Position numbers and translations under genes: made by a program. Shown here one piece after another: positions 25,420 to 33,827 of a stretch of 58,512 nt of DNA. The DNA is taken from contig CAJUNQ010000089.1 of assembly GCA_910587835.1 (NCBI GenBank), forward strand, positions 1 to 58,512, in the 5' to 3' direction. A model generated the notes under the pieces. That model saw nothing but the letters and a program-made list of their open reading frames with translations. It had not been told where the DNA came from and searched no databases. Each line of letters opens with the position of its first letter. Position 1 is the first letter of the stretch. The DNA comes from an uncultured Oscillospiraceae bacterium (GTDB taxonomy: Bacteria; Bacillota; Clostridia; Oscillospirales; Acutalibacteraceae).

Positions 25420-25897
25420 AACCATTTTCCTCCAGTTTCAATTTCAGTTTCTTTCGTGCCTGGACCAGCCTGGAACGCACGGTAGAGGGATTCTCCCCTA
25501 AAATTCCGGCGATCTCTCCCGTGGTGTAGCCCTGGCAGTAATGCAGGTAGAGCACCAGCCGGTGGGATTTCGAGAGCGCCGCTACCTGTTCCCACACCAT
25601 ATGGTCCTCCGGCTCCTCCCATGTAAGGGAGTCCAGCGCCTCACTGTCCGCCCTCCGGCTGCGCCACCAATGCTTTAGCTGGTTACGGCACTCGTTCCGA
25701 GCAGTGACGATGAGCCATGCCTTCTCGTGCTCCGGATCACGGAATGGCTGGGTTTGTTCCATCGCCTTACGAAAGACGGTCTGAGCGGCATCCTCCGCGT
25801 CGGGCACGTTTTTCATCAGCATCAAGCAAATCTGGTAGACCATCTTAAAGTGCCGTTGGTATAGATTGGTCAGTTCTTCTCTGGAAAACGCACACAC
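25406..25897 (-). CDS. ECF-type RNA polymerase sigma factor
   Basis: A 163-residue sigma-70 family factor of the extracytoplasmic function group. Region 2 (YQICLMLMKNVPDAEDAAQTVF) and region 4 (LHYCQGYTTGEIAGILGENPSTVRSRLVQARKKL) are both complete. It directs RNA polymerase to a small regulon, normally including its own operon, when released by its anti-sigma partner encoded downstream. Translation appears to start at GTG 25897 after an AGGAGG site. The gap 25898-26164 is AT-rich with no other feature I can support. Confidence 0.92.
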   Translation of the reverse strand: MCAFSREELTNLYQRHFKMVYQICLMLMKNVPDAEDAAQTVFRKAMEQTQPFRDPEHEKAWLIVTARNECRNQLKHWWRSRRADSEALDSLTWEEPEDHMVWEQVAALSKSHRLVLYLHYCQGYTTGEIAGILGENPSTVRSRLVQARKKLKLKLEENGYEAT

Positions 25898-26164
25898 CGC
25901 GGAGATCTCCTCCTTTCGTCTTTCTATATACTACACAATCGACAGCGGGAAAAAGTTGATGGCTGGAAATCTTTTTCTGCGTTATTGTTTGACAAAATCA
26001 GGGATCTTTAAGTGTTCCTTGCTGCACTTATTATAGCACTATCGCATTGGGAAAACAAAGTGGCATGTGCATCTGAATACAGTTATAAAGCATTGTTTTG
26101 AAAAGTCTTTGTGGCAATGCTATAAAACCAGCATGGAAACAGAAATGTTTAGACCCCATTTGCG

Positions 26165-26254
26165 ATGAAGGAATATCTTCGGCTCATGGAACAAGAGGCT
26201 GTTTATGCAGAGGCGGATAGACGGCTTGTGGGTTGCGGTAGCCATGATGAATGA
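26165..26254 (+). pseudogene. Remnant of a second DUF6076 gene (last 29 codons)
   Basis: The frame from 26165 encodes KEYLRLMEQEAVYAEADRRL and ends at TGA 26252-26254, closely matching the C-terminus of the DUF6076 protein at 1686-2813 (GEYLRLMEQDAIYAEVSRRL). Everything upstream of this point is lost. The stop overlaps the sigma-like start just as in the first copy, which shows that the two genes were duplicated as a unit. Confidence 0.75.
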
Positions 26255-27049
26255 GGAGTTGATTGAGCACCTCCGAGATGGTGATGCTGATTCTATCGAA
26301 AAACTTTTGCAGAACAATCAGGAGTATCTTTACAAGCTGGCCCGGCGGTTGAGTAATAATCCTGATGTAATTGAAGACCTTGTGCAGGAGGGCAGCATTG
26401 CGATTCTGGATGCTGCTGGCGGGTTATAGCCTTGCCCAGGGGGTAATGTTTCTTACTTACGCCACATCGTTTATCCGCAAAGCAATGCGTAGTTTCATGG
26501 CAAAAGTGTCTTTGCCAATGGCGATACCTACGGCGAGGTATAGACAACTGCGGCAAATGAACTTTCTGGTAGTCAAGTTTCAGATGGAGAAAGAGATCGT
26601 TTCATCCCAAGATTTGCTTTTGACGATTTGCCGGGAGATGGATGTATCTGAAAAAGTTGCGCGGGGACTGTTGCGGGACTTCAATACGATTTTTCAGGAA
26701 GTCGCATTTAGATGAGCAATGGGAGCAAAGTGTTCCCTGTTTTGAGGCTGGCCCAGCTAAAGTGTATGAACAGGAATTGTTGTCTGAGTGTATCCAGACG
26801 GCACTTGATGAATCGGCGCCCCGGGAGCGTATACTTATTCAACAATACCTGGGGCTTGGCAACTCAAATGGAAAGGGAATGACGTTTCAAGAACTGGCGG
26901 TGCTGCTGAACTATAATGGGCATAGTGCGGCAGAGAAAGCATATAAGCGGGCGGTTGAGTCATTGAGGCGGGCATTATATATTGGAGAATATGGGAAATA
27001 TGTGTGGGTAAAGAGGATAGTCGATTATTGTTTTGATATTAACAGCTAA
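26244..27049 (+). pseudogene. Sigma-70-like factor, two frameshifts (copy 2)
   Basis: A close relative of the sigma-like gene at 2803-3603, in the same orientation. The N-terminus is intact here (NEELIEHLRDGDADSIEKLL) and shows Leu where copy 1 has TAG. One extra base near 26418-26420 (GGCGGG) shifts the frame, and a second extra base near 26702-26706 shifts it again. Correcting both restores a full-length factor. With copy 1 it forms a direct repeat of about 0.8 kb, 23.4 kb apart. Confidence 0.8.
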
Positions 27050-27120
27050 AGTTCAGCGGGGAGTGTCCAAAATAGAGATATAAGCCAGGCAATAAATAAA
27101 TCCAGAAAGGAAGTATCAGC

Positions 27121-28215
27121 ATGGATTATCGCGCTTTACCTCACGGCGGGGAGAAAATCAGCATAATCGGGTTCGGCACGGCCAGTATCGGCGGCACGCC
27201 GGAGAAGGAAGCGGTGGAGGCCATCCGCTATGCCTTTGAGAACGGCGTGAATTATATCGACCTGGCGGCGGGCCACGCGGAGGCTTTTACCTATATGGGC
27301 AGGGCCGCGGAAGGACTGCGGGAGAAACTCTATTTTCAGATCCACTTCGGGGCTAACTACACCACTGGAAAATACGGCTGGACGATGGATCTGGAAACCG
27401 CCAAAAGGTCGCTGGACTGGCAGCTTGGTCAGTTGAAAACCGACTACATAGACTTTGGCTTTATCCACTGCATTGACGAGCTGGGAGATCTGGAAAAGGT
27501 GCAGAAGAACGGCGTGGTGAACTACATCCAGCAGCTGAAAGACCAGGGGGGGTGAAACATATCGGCATCTCCACCCATACCCCGGAGGTGGCGCAGAAGG
27601 CCCTGGATATAGGGATTCTGGACATGATGATGTTCAGCGTCAACCCCGGCTACGATTACCGCAAGGGCGATTACGCCATCGGTAGCACCGGCGACCGCAT
27701 GGACTTGTACTGCCGGTGCGAGAAGGAGGGCGTGGCCATCTCCGTGATGAAAGCCTTCAGCGGCGGCCAGCTGCTGGACGCGAAAACATCTCCCTTCGGT
27801 CAGGCCCTGACCGAGTATCAGTGCATCCAGTATGCTCTGGATAAGCCCGGCGTTGTGACGGTGCTGCCTGGTATGCGGAACAGGGCCGATGTGGAGCGGG
27901 TGCTGGGTTTCCTAACCGCCCGCCCGGAGGAGAGGGACTATTCTGTTATTGGCAGCTTTGTACCTCGGAACGATACAGGCTACCTGCGTGTACTGCAACC
28001 ACTGCCAGCCCTGTCCTATGGGCATCGACGTGGGCCTGGTCAACAAGTATTACGACCTGGCAAAAGCCGGGGACGTATTGGCAGTGGAGCACTACAATAC
28101 CTTGGAGAAGAATGCCTCCGACTGCGCGAAGTGCGGCCACTGCGAGAGCCGCTGCCCCTTCCATGTGAAGCAGGAGGCGCGCATGGAGGAAATCGCCGCC
28201 TACTTCGGGCGCTGA
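27121..28215 (+). pseudogene. Aldo/keto reductase with ferredoxin-like tail, two frameshifts
   Basis: Three consecutive frames together encode an aldo/keto reductase of the type with a C-terminal [4Fe-4S] domain. The first (27121-27555) starts MDYRALPHGGEKISIIGFG. It ends at a run of seven G near 27546-27552, where eight would keep the frame open. The second carries KHIGISTHTPEVAQKALD. A second shift near 27970-27985 moves to the cysteine-rich end (CVYCNHCQPCP and CAKCGHCESRCP). Such enzymes reduce carbonyl compounds. A good ribosome site (GGAAG) precedes the first ATG. The G-run lesion could be a real phase-type change or a sequencing error. Confidence 0.85.
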
Positions 28216-28231
28216 TTCGGGAGGCCAGAGC

Positions 28232-29580
28232 ATGACGGAAACCCCGCAGAAAGAAAACCCTATGGGCTATGCGCCCATGGCAAAGCTGATTCTGACTACC
28301 GGCATCCCACTGATGCTGAGCCTGCTCATCAATTCCCTCTACAATTTCGTGGACTCCGTGTTCGTGTCCAGAGTTTCCGAGGACGCGCTGACCGCCCTCT
28401 CCCTGGCTGCGCCCATTCAGACCCTGGTATCTGCCCTGGGCCTGGGCAATGCGGTGGGCCTGAACGCCGTCATCTCCAAGGCCCTAGGGGAGCGCCGCCC
28501 GGATAAGGTGCGCAAGCTGCGGACGCGTCCATCTTCATAACCCTGTGCTCCTGGGGCATCATCATGGTGATGTGCCTCCTGCTGGTGGGGCCATATTTTA
28601 ACTGGCAGTCCGGGGGCAACGCAGCTATCGCCAAGTACGGGCGCGACTACCTGACGGTCTGTATGCTGTTCTCTTTTGGGCAGATGGGCCAGTGGGTGTT
28701 CGACCGCTTTGTGATCGCCAGCGGGCGGTCGAGCCTGTTCCTGTTCACCCTCTCGGCGGCATCCATCACAAATCTGATTTTAGACCCGGTGTTCATCTTC
28801 GGATGGTTCGGCTTGCCTCGGTTGGAAACCCTAGGTGCGGCCATTGCCACGGTGATCGGGCAGTGCGTGGGCCTGCTGGCGGGTATATTCATCAACCGCC
28901 GGTGGAACAAGGAGATTCCCTTTGGCTTCACCCTGCGCCCGGATTGGGAGAGCGTGCGGGCTATCCTAAAAGTTGGTGTGCCGTCCACGCTGGTGCAGGT
29001 GCTCATCTCGCTGGTGGGCATGGTGATGAACACGATTTTGCTGGGCTTTTCCTCTACGGCGGTGGCGGTATATGGGGTGTGTATCCGAATCTTCGGGGTG
29101 TCTACCGTAGGTGTTCACGGCATCGATAACGGTCTGATCCCCATCGTGGCTTACAACTTCGGCGCAGGGAAGATGGAGCGCATTGCCCAGGCGGTCAAGT
29201 GGGCGATGGTCTATTCGGCAGCGCTGTTCCTGGTGTTCTTCGCGGTGCTGGAGCTGGCCCCGACCCTGGTGCTCTCCATCTTTGAAACATCTGAGCATAT
29301 GCTGCGGCTGGGTGTCCCCGCGCTGCGGATTCTAGCAGTATCATGGCTGGTGTCGATTCCCAGCCTGGTGCTGGCGGCGGCCCTGCAGGGGTTTTCGCTG
29401 GGGACACACAGCATGATACTTACCATGACAAGACAGGCTGTTCTGCCGGTGGCATTCGCGCTGGTTTTGCAGTTTTTTGGGAGCTTGGAGTTGGTATGGC
29501 TGGGGTTCGTCCTGGCGGAACTGGCGAGGATTCCGCTGGCGGTGGTGCTCTGGAAAAGGGCGTATCGAACGCGGATGTGA
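28232..29580 (+). pseudogene. MATE-family efflux transporter, one frameshift
   Basis: A multidrug/toxin extrusion family membrane protein. The first part (28232 to about 28515) starts MTETPQKENPMGYAPMAKLI and shows the first membrane segments (SLLINSLYNFVDSVFVSRV). Loss of one base near 28515-28520 shifts the frame; the rest continues to 29580 with the remaining segments (e.g. VGVPSTLVQVLISLVGMVMN). Twelve membrane helices are recovered when the shift is corrected. It follows the aldo/keto reductase remnant by 16 bases. It is probably non-functional unless the base is a sequencing error. Confidence 0.85.
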
Positions 29581-29649
29581 GTTCTTCCTTTCTGACGTGT
29601 AGTTATAACGTGGGTAGTTCACTACACCCGCCATGATGACAGGAGGCAC

Positions 29650-29697
29650 CTGCCACCGAGAGAGTGCAATGGCTCCTTGGCGGCAGGTGTTTTCCTT
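29650..29697 (+). terminator. Terminator after the MATE gene
   Basis: An inverted repeat around CACCTGCC and GGCAGGTG with extra pairs inside, followed by TTTTCC. It lies between the MATE remnant and the convergent HTH gene. Confidence 0.6.
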
Positions 29698-29958
29698 TCA
29701 CATATTCTTGAGGCGAAAAAGCAAACTGCTTTTGCCTTCTTTGGTGCGGTAGCGCTGCTCTGTTTCTAGCAGTTCTGCTTTCCGTAAATCCTGTAAGGCC
29801 CTGCGTACTGTAGACTGCGACAGTTTCAATTCCCTAGCGATGGTGGGGATAGCAGGCCAGCACTCGCCATTCCGATTCGTCCGGTCAGCCAGATAGATAT
29901 ACACAGTTACAGCCCGGTGCTGCAAATCCATCTTGTATAGGAAATCAAACCGGCCCAT
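29698..29958 (-). CDS. Winged-helix (HTH_36-like) protein
   Basis: An 86-residue protein with a winged helix-turn-helix of the HTH_36 type (CWPAIPTIARELKLSQSTVRRALQ split over the helices), found in replication or control proteins of conjugative elements. It overlaps the end of the relaxase-VirD4 chimera by 14 bases, so it was probably the gene after virD4 in the original element. It looks intact but short. Confidence 0.75.
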   Translation of the reverse strand: MGRFDFLYKMDLQHRAVTVYIYLADRTNRNGECWPAIPTIARELKLSQSTVRRALQDLRKAELLETEQRYRTKEGKSSLLFRLKNM

Positions 29959-31594
29959 CCTGCATTACCTCTGGTTCAAAATCCCGGTTGCGGGGAGCAA
30001 CCGCCTTGAAAGGCTTTCCCTTGCCACCGTCCGACCTTTTCTTCTGCGGCGGACGCTTATGCTTTTTCTGAGAGGGTGCGCCCTGCTCCGGCCCACTAGC
30101 GGGTGCATCCTCTGGCGGTGTATCATCTTCCTTCAGCCAGTCGGGGTGATATTTCAAGATGATGGCCTGGAGCAGTTCGTTCTTTTCCGCATAGGCCACC
30201 TTGCGGTTGCCGTTCTCCGGGACGGCATATTGCTCATCAAACTGGATGCCCCAATCGAAGTACAACTTGAGCCTGACCTTCATGGGATAGAACCCCGTTT
30301 TCATCACGATGAATTGTCCCCTTGGCATAGACTTCAGCTCGTCCGGCGTCATGAGTGGCCGCTCTATCATCTGCAAAGATTGGCTGGGATCGTTTTTGCT
30401 GCGGGAAACAGAACCTGACATCACCGTTCTGCTGCCCAGGGCCTTAGACAGCACCTCGGCAGAGTTGCTGTTGGGTGCAAAACCACCGAAGATGATGTCC
30501 TGGACGTTATCCACGATAATTTCCGCGCCCTCTTTACCATAGTTCTTCTCTAACTGCGCAAAAGACTGAATGCTGTTGTAGGTGCGCAGCACATTTTCAC
30601 GTTGTTCGTACCACAAATCGTAAAGAGCGGAAATTCGATTGTCCTTTGCAATCTCATCCACGATGGAATCAATAAGAGCTTTCACATCTGCCTTGAGGTA
30701 CCCATACACCTTTTTGCCTTTGGTGCGGGACAGCCGTCTGGCAAGTTGCAACAACAAATCTTCAAGCTGCGGATTGGAATACCCGCCAGCGTTTATCTGC
30801 GAAACGATTTCAGACAGTATATCTTTGCTCTCTGAGCGCAGGCGGTTTCTATGCTCCGTCTGCTTTTCGTAAATGCAGAGCAAATCTTGTGCAAAAATAT
30901 CTTTCGCGAAAGAGGAGCGCAGTTTTTGCACACCCTGCTTGGTAAGATATCCCTCGTTTTCCACGGTAGAGTACGCAATCAAATGCACATGAGGGTGGTG
31001 CGACTCGTTATGAAAAGCCGCAAACCATTTCAGGTGACCCATGGGAATGCGCAGGTTTTCAGAGAGCGCTTGGGTCTGAGTGCGCAGCATATCCCGCCAG
31101 CGGGAACCGTTGTCAAAGCCGAGCCGCTCTGCATCTTCACGCCGGAGGGAAATAATCACTGTCCACACGTTGCCGCCATACTCATTGAGCTCCTGCGACA
31201 CCTTTGCAAGATTTACCTTCACACCATCATCCGTAAACAGTCCATGAGAGCCAAACCGTTCAGCACGAGGGCGGGTGGCAATATAGTCTGCATAGGTCTT
31301 GGCATTCAGTGCGACAGCGGCGTTGTCCTCAATAGCGCGGGAGATGAACTCGGATGCAGATTCTACCGTCTGTTTCTGCAGGTAGTCCTCATATTCCAGC
31401 ATCTCTTTTGTATCAGGAAAATCACGCAGGATCTTATTAATCAACTGTTTCTGATTCCAAGTAGTGGGAGCGAACCGTTTGCTGTCATCGATTTTCTCCA
31501 CACCATCACGGATAGCAATATATTTTGCATACCCGCCGCGCCCCTGACGAGCGCCCGGCTTGAGATATTTGAATTTGGTAACTAACTTTGCCAC
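29945..31594 (-). CDS. Chimeric ORF: MobP3 relaxase N-terminus fused to VirD4 C-terminus
   Basis: A 549-residue frame made of two unrelated conjugation proteins. Residues 1 to about 340 are a MobP3/MobL relaxase with the metal-binding histidines in HNESHHPHVHL (residues 195-205); this part nicks and carries DNA in transfer. From about residue 341 (SFAQLEKNYGKEGAEIIVDN) onward it matches the C-terminal part of the CD1115-type VirD4 coupling ATPase (GGFAPNSNSAEVLSKALG, QSLQMIERPLMTPDEL). The junction lies near 30570-30580. The relaxase tail and the VirD4 membrane and Walker regions are missing. An in-frame deletion of the intervening conjugation genes explains it. The product may still bind oriT but cannot be a working coupling protein. 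Confidence 0.85.
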   Translation of the reverse strand: MAKLVTKFKYLKPGARQGRGGYAKYIAIRDGVEKIDDSKRFAPTTWNQKQLINKILRDFPDTKEMLEYEDYLQKQTVESASEFISRAIEDNAAVALNAKTYADYIATRPRAERFGSHGLFTDDGVKVNLAKVSQELNEYGGNVWTVIISLRREDAERLGFDNGSRWRDMLRTQTQALSENLRIPMGHLKWFAAFHNESHHPHVHLIAYSTVENEGYLTKQGVQKLRSSFAKDIFAQDLLCIYEKQTEHRNRLRSESKDILSEIVSQINAGGYSNPQLEDLLLQLARRLSRTKGKKVYGYLKADVKALIDSIVDEIAKDNRISALYDLWYEQRENVLRTYNSIQSFAQLEKNYGKEGAEIIVDNVQDIIFGGFAPNSNSAEVLSKALGSRTVMSGSVSRSKNDPSQSLQMIERPLMTPDELKSMPRGQFIVMKTGFYPMKVRLKLYFDWGIQFDEQYAVPENGNRKVAYAEKNELLQAIILKYHPDWLKEDDTPPEDAPASGPEQGAPSQKKHKRPPQKKRSDGGKGKPFKAVAPRNRDFEPEVMQDGPV

Positions 31595-31986
31595 TCGATC
31601 GCATCCTCAAAACTGAAATTACCGTTGAGCCGCTTTACTTCTTGGATGCACTCCCCGCGCAGCCGGGCCAGAGATATCTCGTCGATTTCATTGCTGGCGG
31701 CGACCACGTTCATGAGCATCGCCAGTTCTACTGCCAGCTTAAAAAGCATTTTGCTTTGGCGATTATCACTTTCGGCCACGATGCTTTTCATGTTGGAGAG
31801 GAAGGCGTTGGGGAGATAAGATGTGCCATCCTCGGCAGTAAGACAGCCGATATAAAACCAGATGGCCTTTTCGATGAACTCAGATTTGCTGCGGCAGTCA
31901 TCTTGCCGGTATAGCTCCTTGACCTTCTCCAGCGTATCTGGATGGAGCCATAGCGCGAACTTGTATTTGTCTTTTGGTACCGAAAT
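31582..31986 (-). CDS. MobC-like relaxosome accessory protein
   Basis: A protein of about 134 residues with an N-terminal ribbon-helix-helix-like segment (KYKFALWLHPDTLEKVKELY) followed by SKSEFIEKAIWFYIG, typical of small accessory proteins encoded before MobP relaxases in Clostridia elements. It overlaps the relaxase start by 13 bases. The start is unclear. GGAAAGGAG is placed for an ATT codon at 31986; no ATG, GTG or TTG is well placed, and the frame stays open upstream to 32226 through repeat-containing sequence. A mutated start codon is possible. Confidence 0.65.
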   Translation of the reverse strand: MSVPKDKYKFALWLHPDTLEKVKELYRQDDCRSKSEFIEKAIWFYIGCLTAEDGTSYLPNAFLSNMKSIVAESDNRQSKMLFKLAVELAMLMNVVAASNEIDEISLARLRGECIQEVKRLNGNFSFEDAIEWQS

Positions 31987-32397
31987 CTTACAACACTCCT
32001 TTCCGTAGGGCAACCCCGGAATATTTGGCGGAATACCGCCGTTTATCCGGTTTGCAACCCCTTTTTCTTGGAATACGAATTTTGCAACCCCTTTTTGCCT
32101 TCTGGTCTGGAATCCCGAAAAAACCCCGACGCGACTGGCATTGCCGGGCGCGGTGAACCATGCAGGGGTGCAACAGCAACCCCTGCATTTTCTCCCGCTT
32201 GCTTTTCGACCTTGCCTGAACCGCATTATTTTCCCTTGAAATCAGGATCTTTCCATACCAGGCCCACACAGGCCCGACACGGCCTGCGCCGGTGCAGAGC
32301 CGAGTGTTTTCTCGACCCAGCCCTACAAGCCCCGACACGGCGAGTTGTGCGGGGCTTGCCACGCACAATCTCGTCCACACTGTGGGCCGACAGCCGG
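31987..32397. other. Candidate origin of transfer region
   Basis: This gap upstream of the MobC-like and relaxase genes is where oriT is expected. It holds a perfect 10 bp inverted repeat with a 9-base loop (32160-32169 and 32179-32188), two direct copies of TTTGCAACCCCTTTTT at about 32051-32066 and 32081-32096, and two copies of CCCGACACGG (about 32273 and 32331). No nick site can be assigned from sequence alone. Confidence 0.4.
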
Positions 32398-32793
32398 TCA
32401 CATCCGCATAGCGGGGCCTTCCTCCTGCAAAATATCCGAAAAATCCTCCAGCACCCCGGATTCTTCCATCTCCGCGATATCGTGGACGCTCCCGCCTGCC
32501 GCCAGATGCTCCGCGGCTAGCTTCATCTCCCAGGGGAATGGGCAGGTGCCAATCTCCGCCAGAAAAATCACCTTTCCGGCCACGCCGTCACCGTGCAGTT
32601 CCCGGATATCCGAGAATTTCTGGGTGAACTCATCCAGGAACATCTCGGAAGTTTTATAGGAACCGGCAGGCTTTTCGCCATGGCTACTGTCATATTCCCC
32701 CAGTTCATCGGCCCATTCCAGCCAGACCGCCACTGCCGAATCACTGTTGGGCCGGATGGCATTTACGAATTCCCTAAACTTTTCAGCCGTCAT
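32398..32793 (-). CDS. Hypothetical protein of the conjugative element
   Basis: A 131-residue acidic, helical protein without a recognised domain, signal or membrane segment. It overlaps the upstream gene by four bases, and so belongs to the same operon as the next two genes. Function unknown. Confidence 0.55.
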   Translation of the reverse strand: MTAEKFREFVNAIRPNSDSAVAVWLEWADELGEYDSSHGEKPAGSYKTSEMFLDEFTQKFSDIRELHGDGVAGKVIFLAEIGTCPFPWEMKLAAEHLAAGGSVHDIAEMEESGVLEDFSDILQEEGPAMRM

Positions 32794-33200
32794 TTTCCGC
32801 CCTCCTGAAGTTTTTCATAAGGTTTGACCTGCCGCCCCTCCAGCCTCTCGAAGCAGCATTCCGTATAGGAGAGGCCGTTCTCTCTGACGACCCTGTCCAG
32901 CACCGCCAGCATATCGGATTCTTTCAGGCTGGCCCGGTCGCTGGGACAATCAAAACAAATCCACTCTAAGGAGCCGGGGGAGTCCTTGACGTACACATCA
33001 TAGCCCAGCCGCAGGGAGCCGTCCGACTGAAACAGCACGGCGTTTATTTTCATGCAGCCAACGGTCAGGCTGGCGGCAACGATATCCTCCAGGTGCTGGG
33101 GAGCCTGCCGCCGCAGGCGGGACACTTCCCGGTCGCTCATAAGCCGCCGGTACACATATTCGCTGCCGAGGTCTCGTTTCAACTCTTTTATACGATTCAC
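32790..33200 (-). CDS. Hypothetical protein of the conjugative element
   Basis: A protein of 136 residues, not recognised. The N-terminal part is helical and basic (RIKELKRDLGSEYVYRRL), the rest alpha/beta. The start is taken as GTG 33200, whose GTGA overlap with the stop of the cyclotransferase-like gene indicates coupled translation; GGGGAGTGG lies upstream. A longer start at 33215 is possible. Function unknown. Confidence 0.55.
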   Translation of the reverse strand: MNRIKELKRDLGSEYVYRRLMSDREVSRLRRQAPQHLEDIVAASLTVGCMKINAVLFQSDGSLRLGYDVYVKDSPGSLEWICFDCPSDRASLKESDMLAVLDRVVRENGLSYTECCFERLEGRQVKPYEKLQEGGK

Positions 33201-33814
33201 AAAACCACTCCCCACATATGAAAGTGGAAATCGTACCCTTCACTTTCGTCCTCATCGTCATCCACATCCTCCCACTCATCTTCTTCCTCGCCCTCTATAT
33301 CCTCATCTTCCTCCGGCTCATCCTCATCGTAATCGAACAGGGACTGCTGCTGATACATGGAGGCCACGTTATAATAGCGCTGGGTGCTGCTCTGCAAAGC
33401 CTGTTCCAAGGCGGCAATATCCAGGCCGCAGTCACAGTAGCCTTGATGCACCGTGGCATAGTAGCTGGGTGAGGGGAGGTTGAAGTTCATGCGTGGATTC
33501 ATGATATACACCATGGCGCCGACCTCTCGACCGCCCATCTGTACCTGCACATCCCGCTTGAAATAATGGCTGGGAAACCCCTCGTACATATCCAAAGCCC
33601 TCTCGTCCCTGGCCTGGATCTCCCACAGCCCCACGGGAACCGAGGCCCCATCCTTGCGGCCAATGGTAGCAAAGGCTGAACGCTCCCGGCCCTTGAACTG
33701 CAATTCGTAGTCATGCAATTCGCCGGTACCAACATATTTTGCCGTGGGACAGCGGTATTTCATTTGCCCCTTGTTGAGATTGCTGCCATAGGCAACGTAC
33801 AATTTATTAGCCAA
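33197..33814 (-). CDS. Gamma-glutamylcyclotransferase-like (AIG2/GGCT) protein
   Basis: A 205-residue protein. The first 130 residues have the GGCT/AIG2 fold signature: YVAYGSNLNKGQM at the N-terminus, a central YEGFPSHYFKR segment with the expected position of the catalytic Glu, and a beta-barrel pattern. The C-terminal 50 residues are strongly acidic (a run of Asp and Glu). Enzymes of this fold release 5-oxoproline from gamma-glutamyl amines or peptides. In related mobile elements this gene often accompanies an amidoligase that builds such bonds; here only a possible C-terminal scrap of an amidoligase survives in the adjacent chimeric frame. Confidence 0.78.
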   Translation of the reverse strand: MANKLYVAYGSNLNKGQMKYRCPTAKYVGTGELHDYELQFKGRERSAFATIGRKDGASVPVGLWEIQARDERALDMYEGFPSHYFKRDVQVQMGGREVGAMVYIMNPRMNFNLPSPSYYATVHQGYCDCGLDIAALEQALQSSTQRYYNVASMYQQQSLFDYDEDEPEEDEDIEGEEEDEWEDVDDDEDESEGYDFHFHMWGVVL

Positions 33815-33827
33815 TTATCTCATCCTT

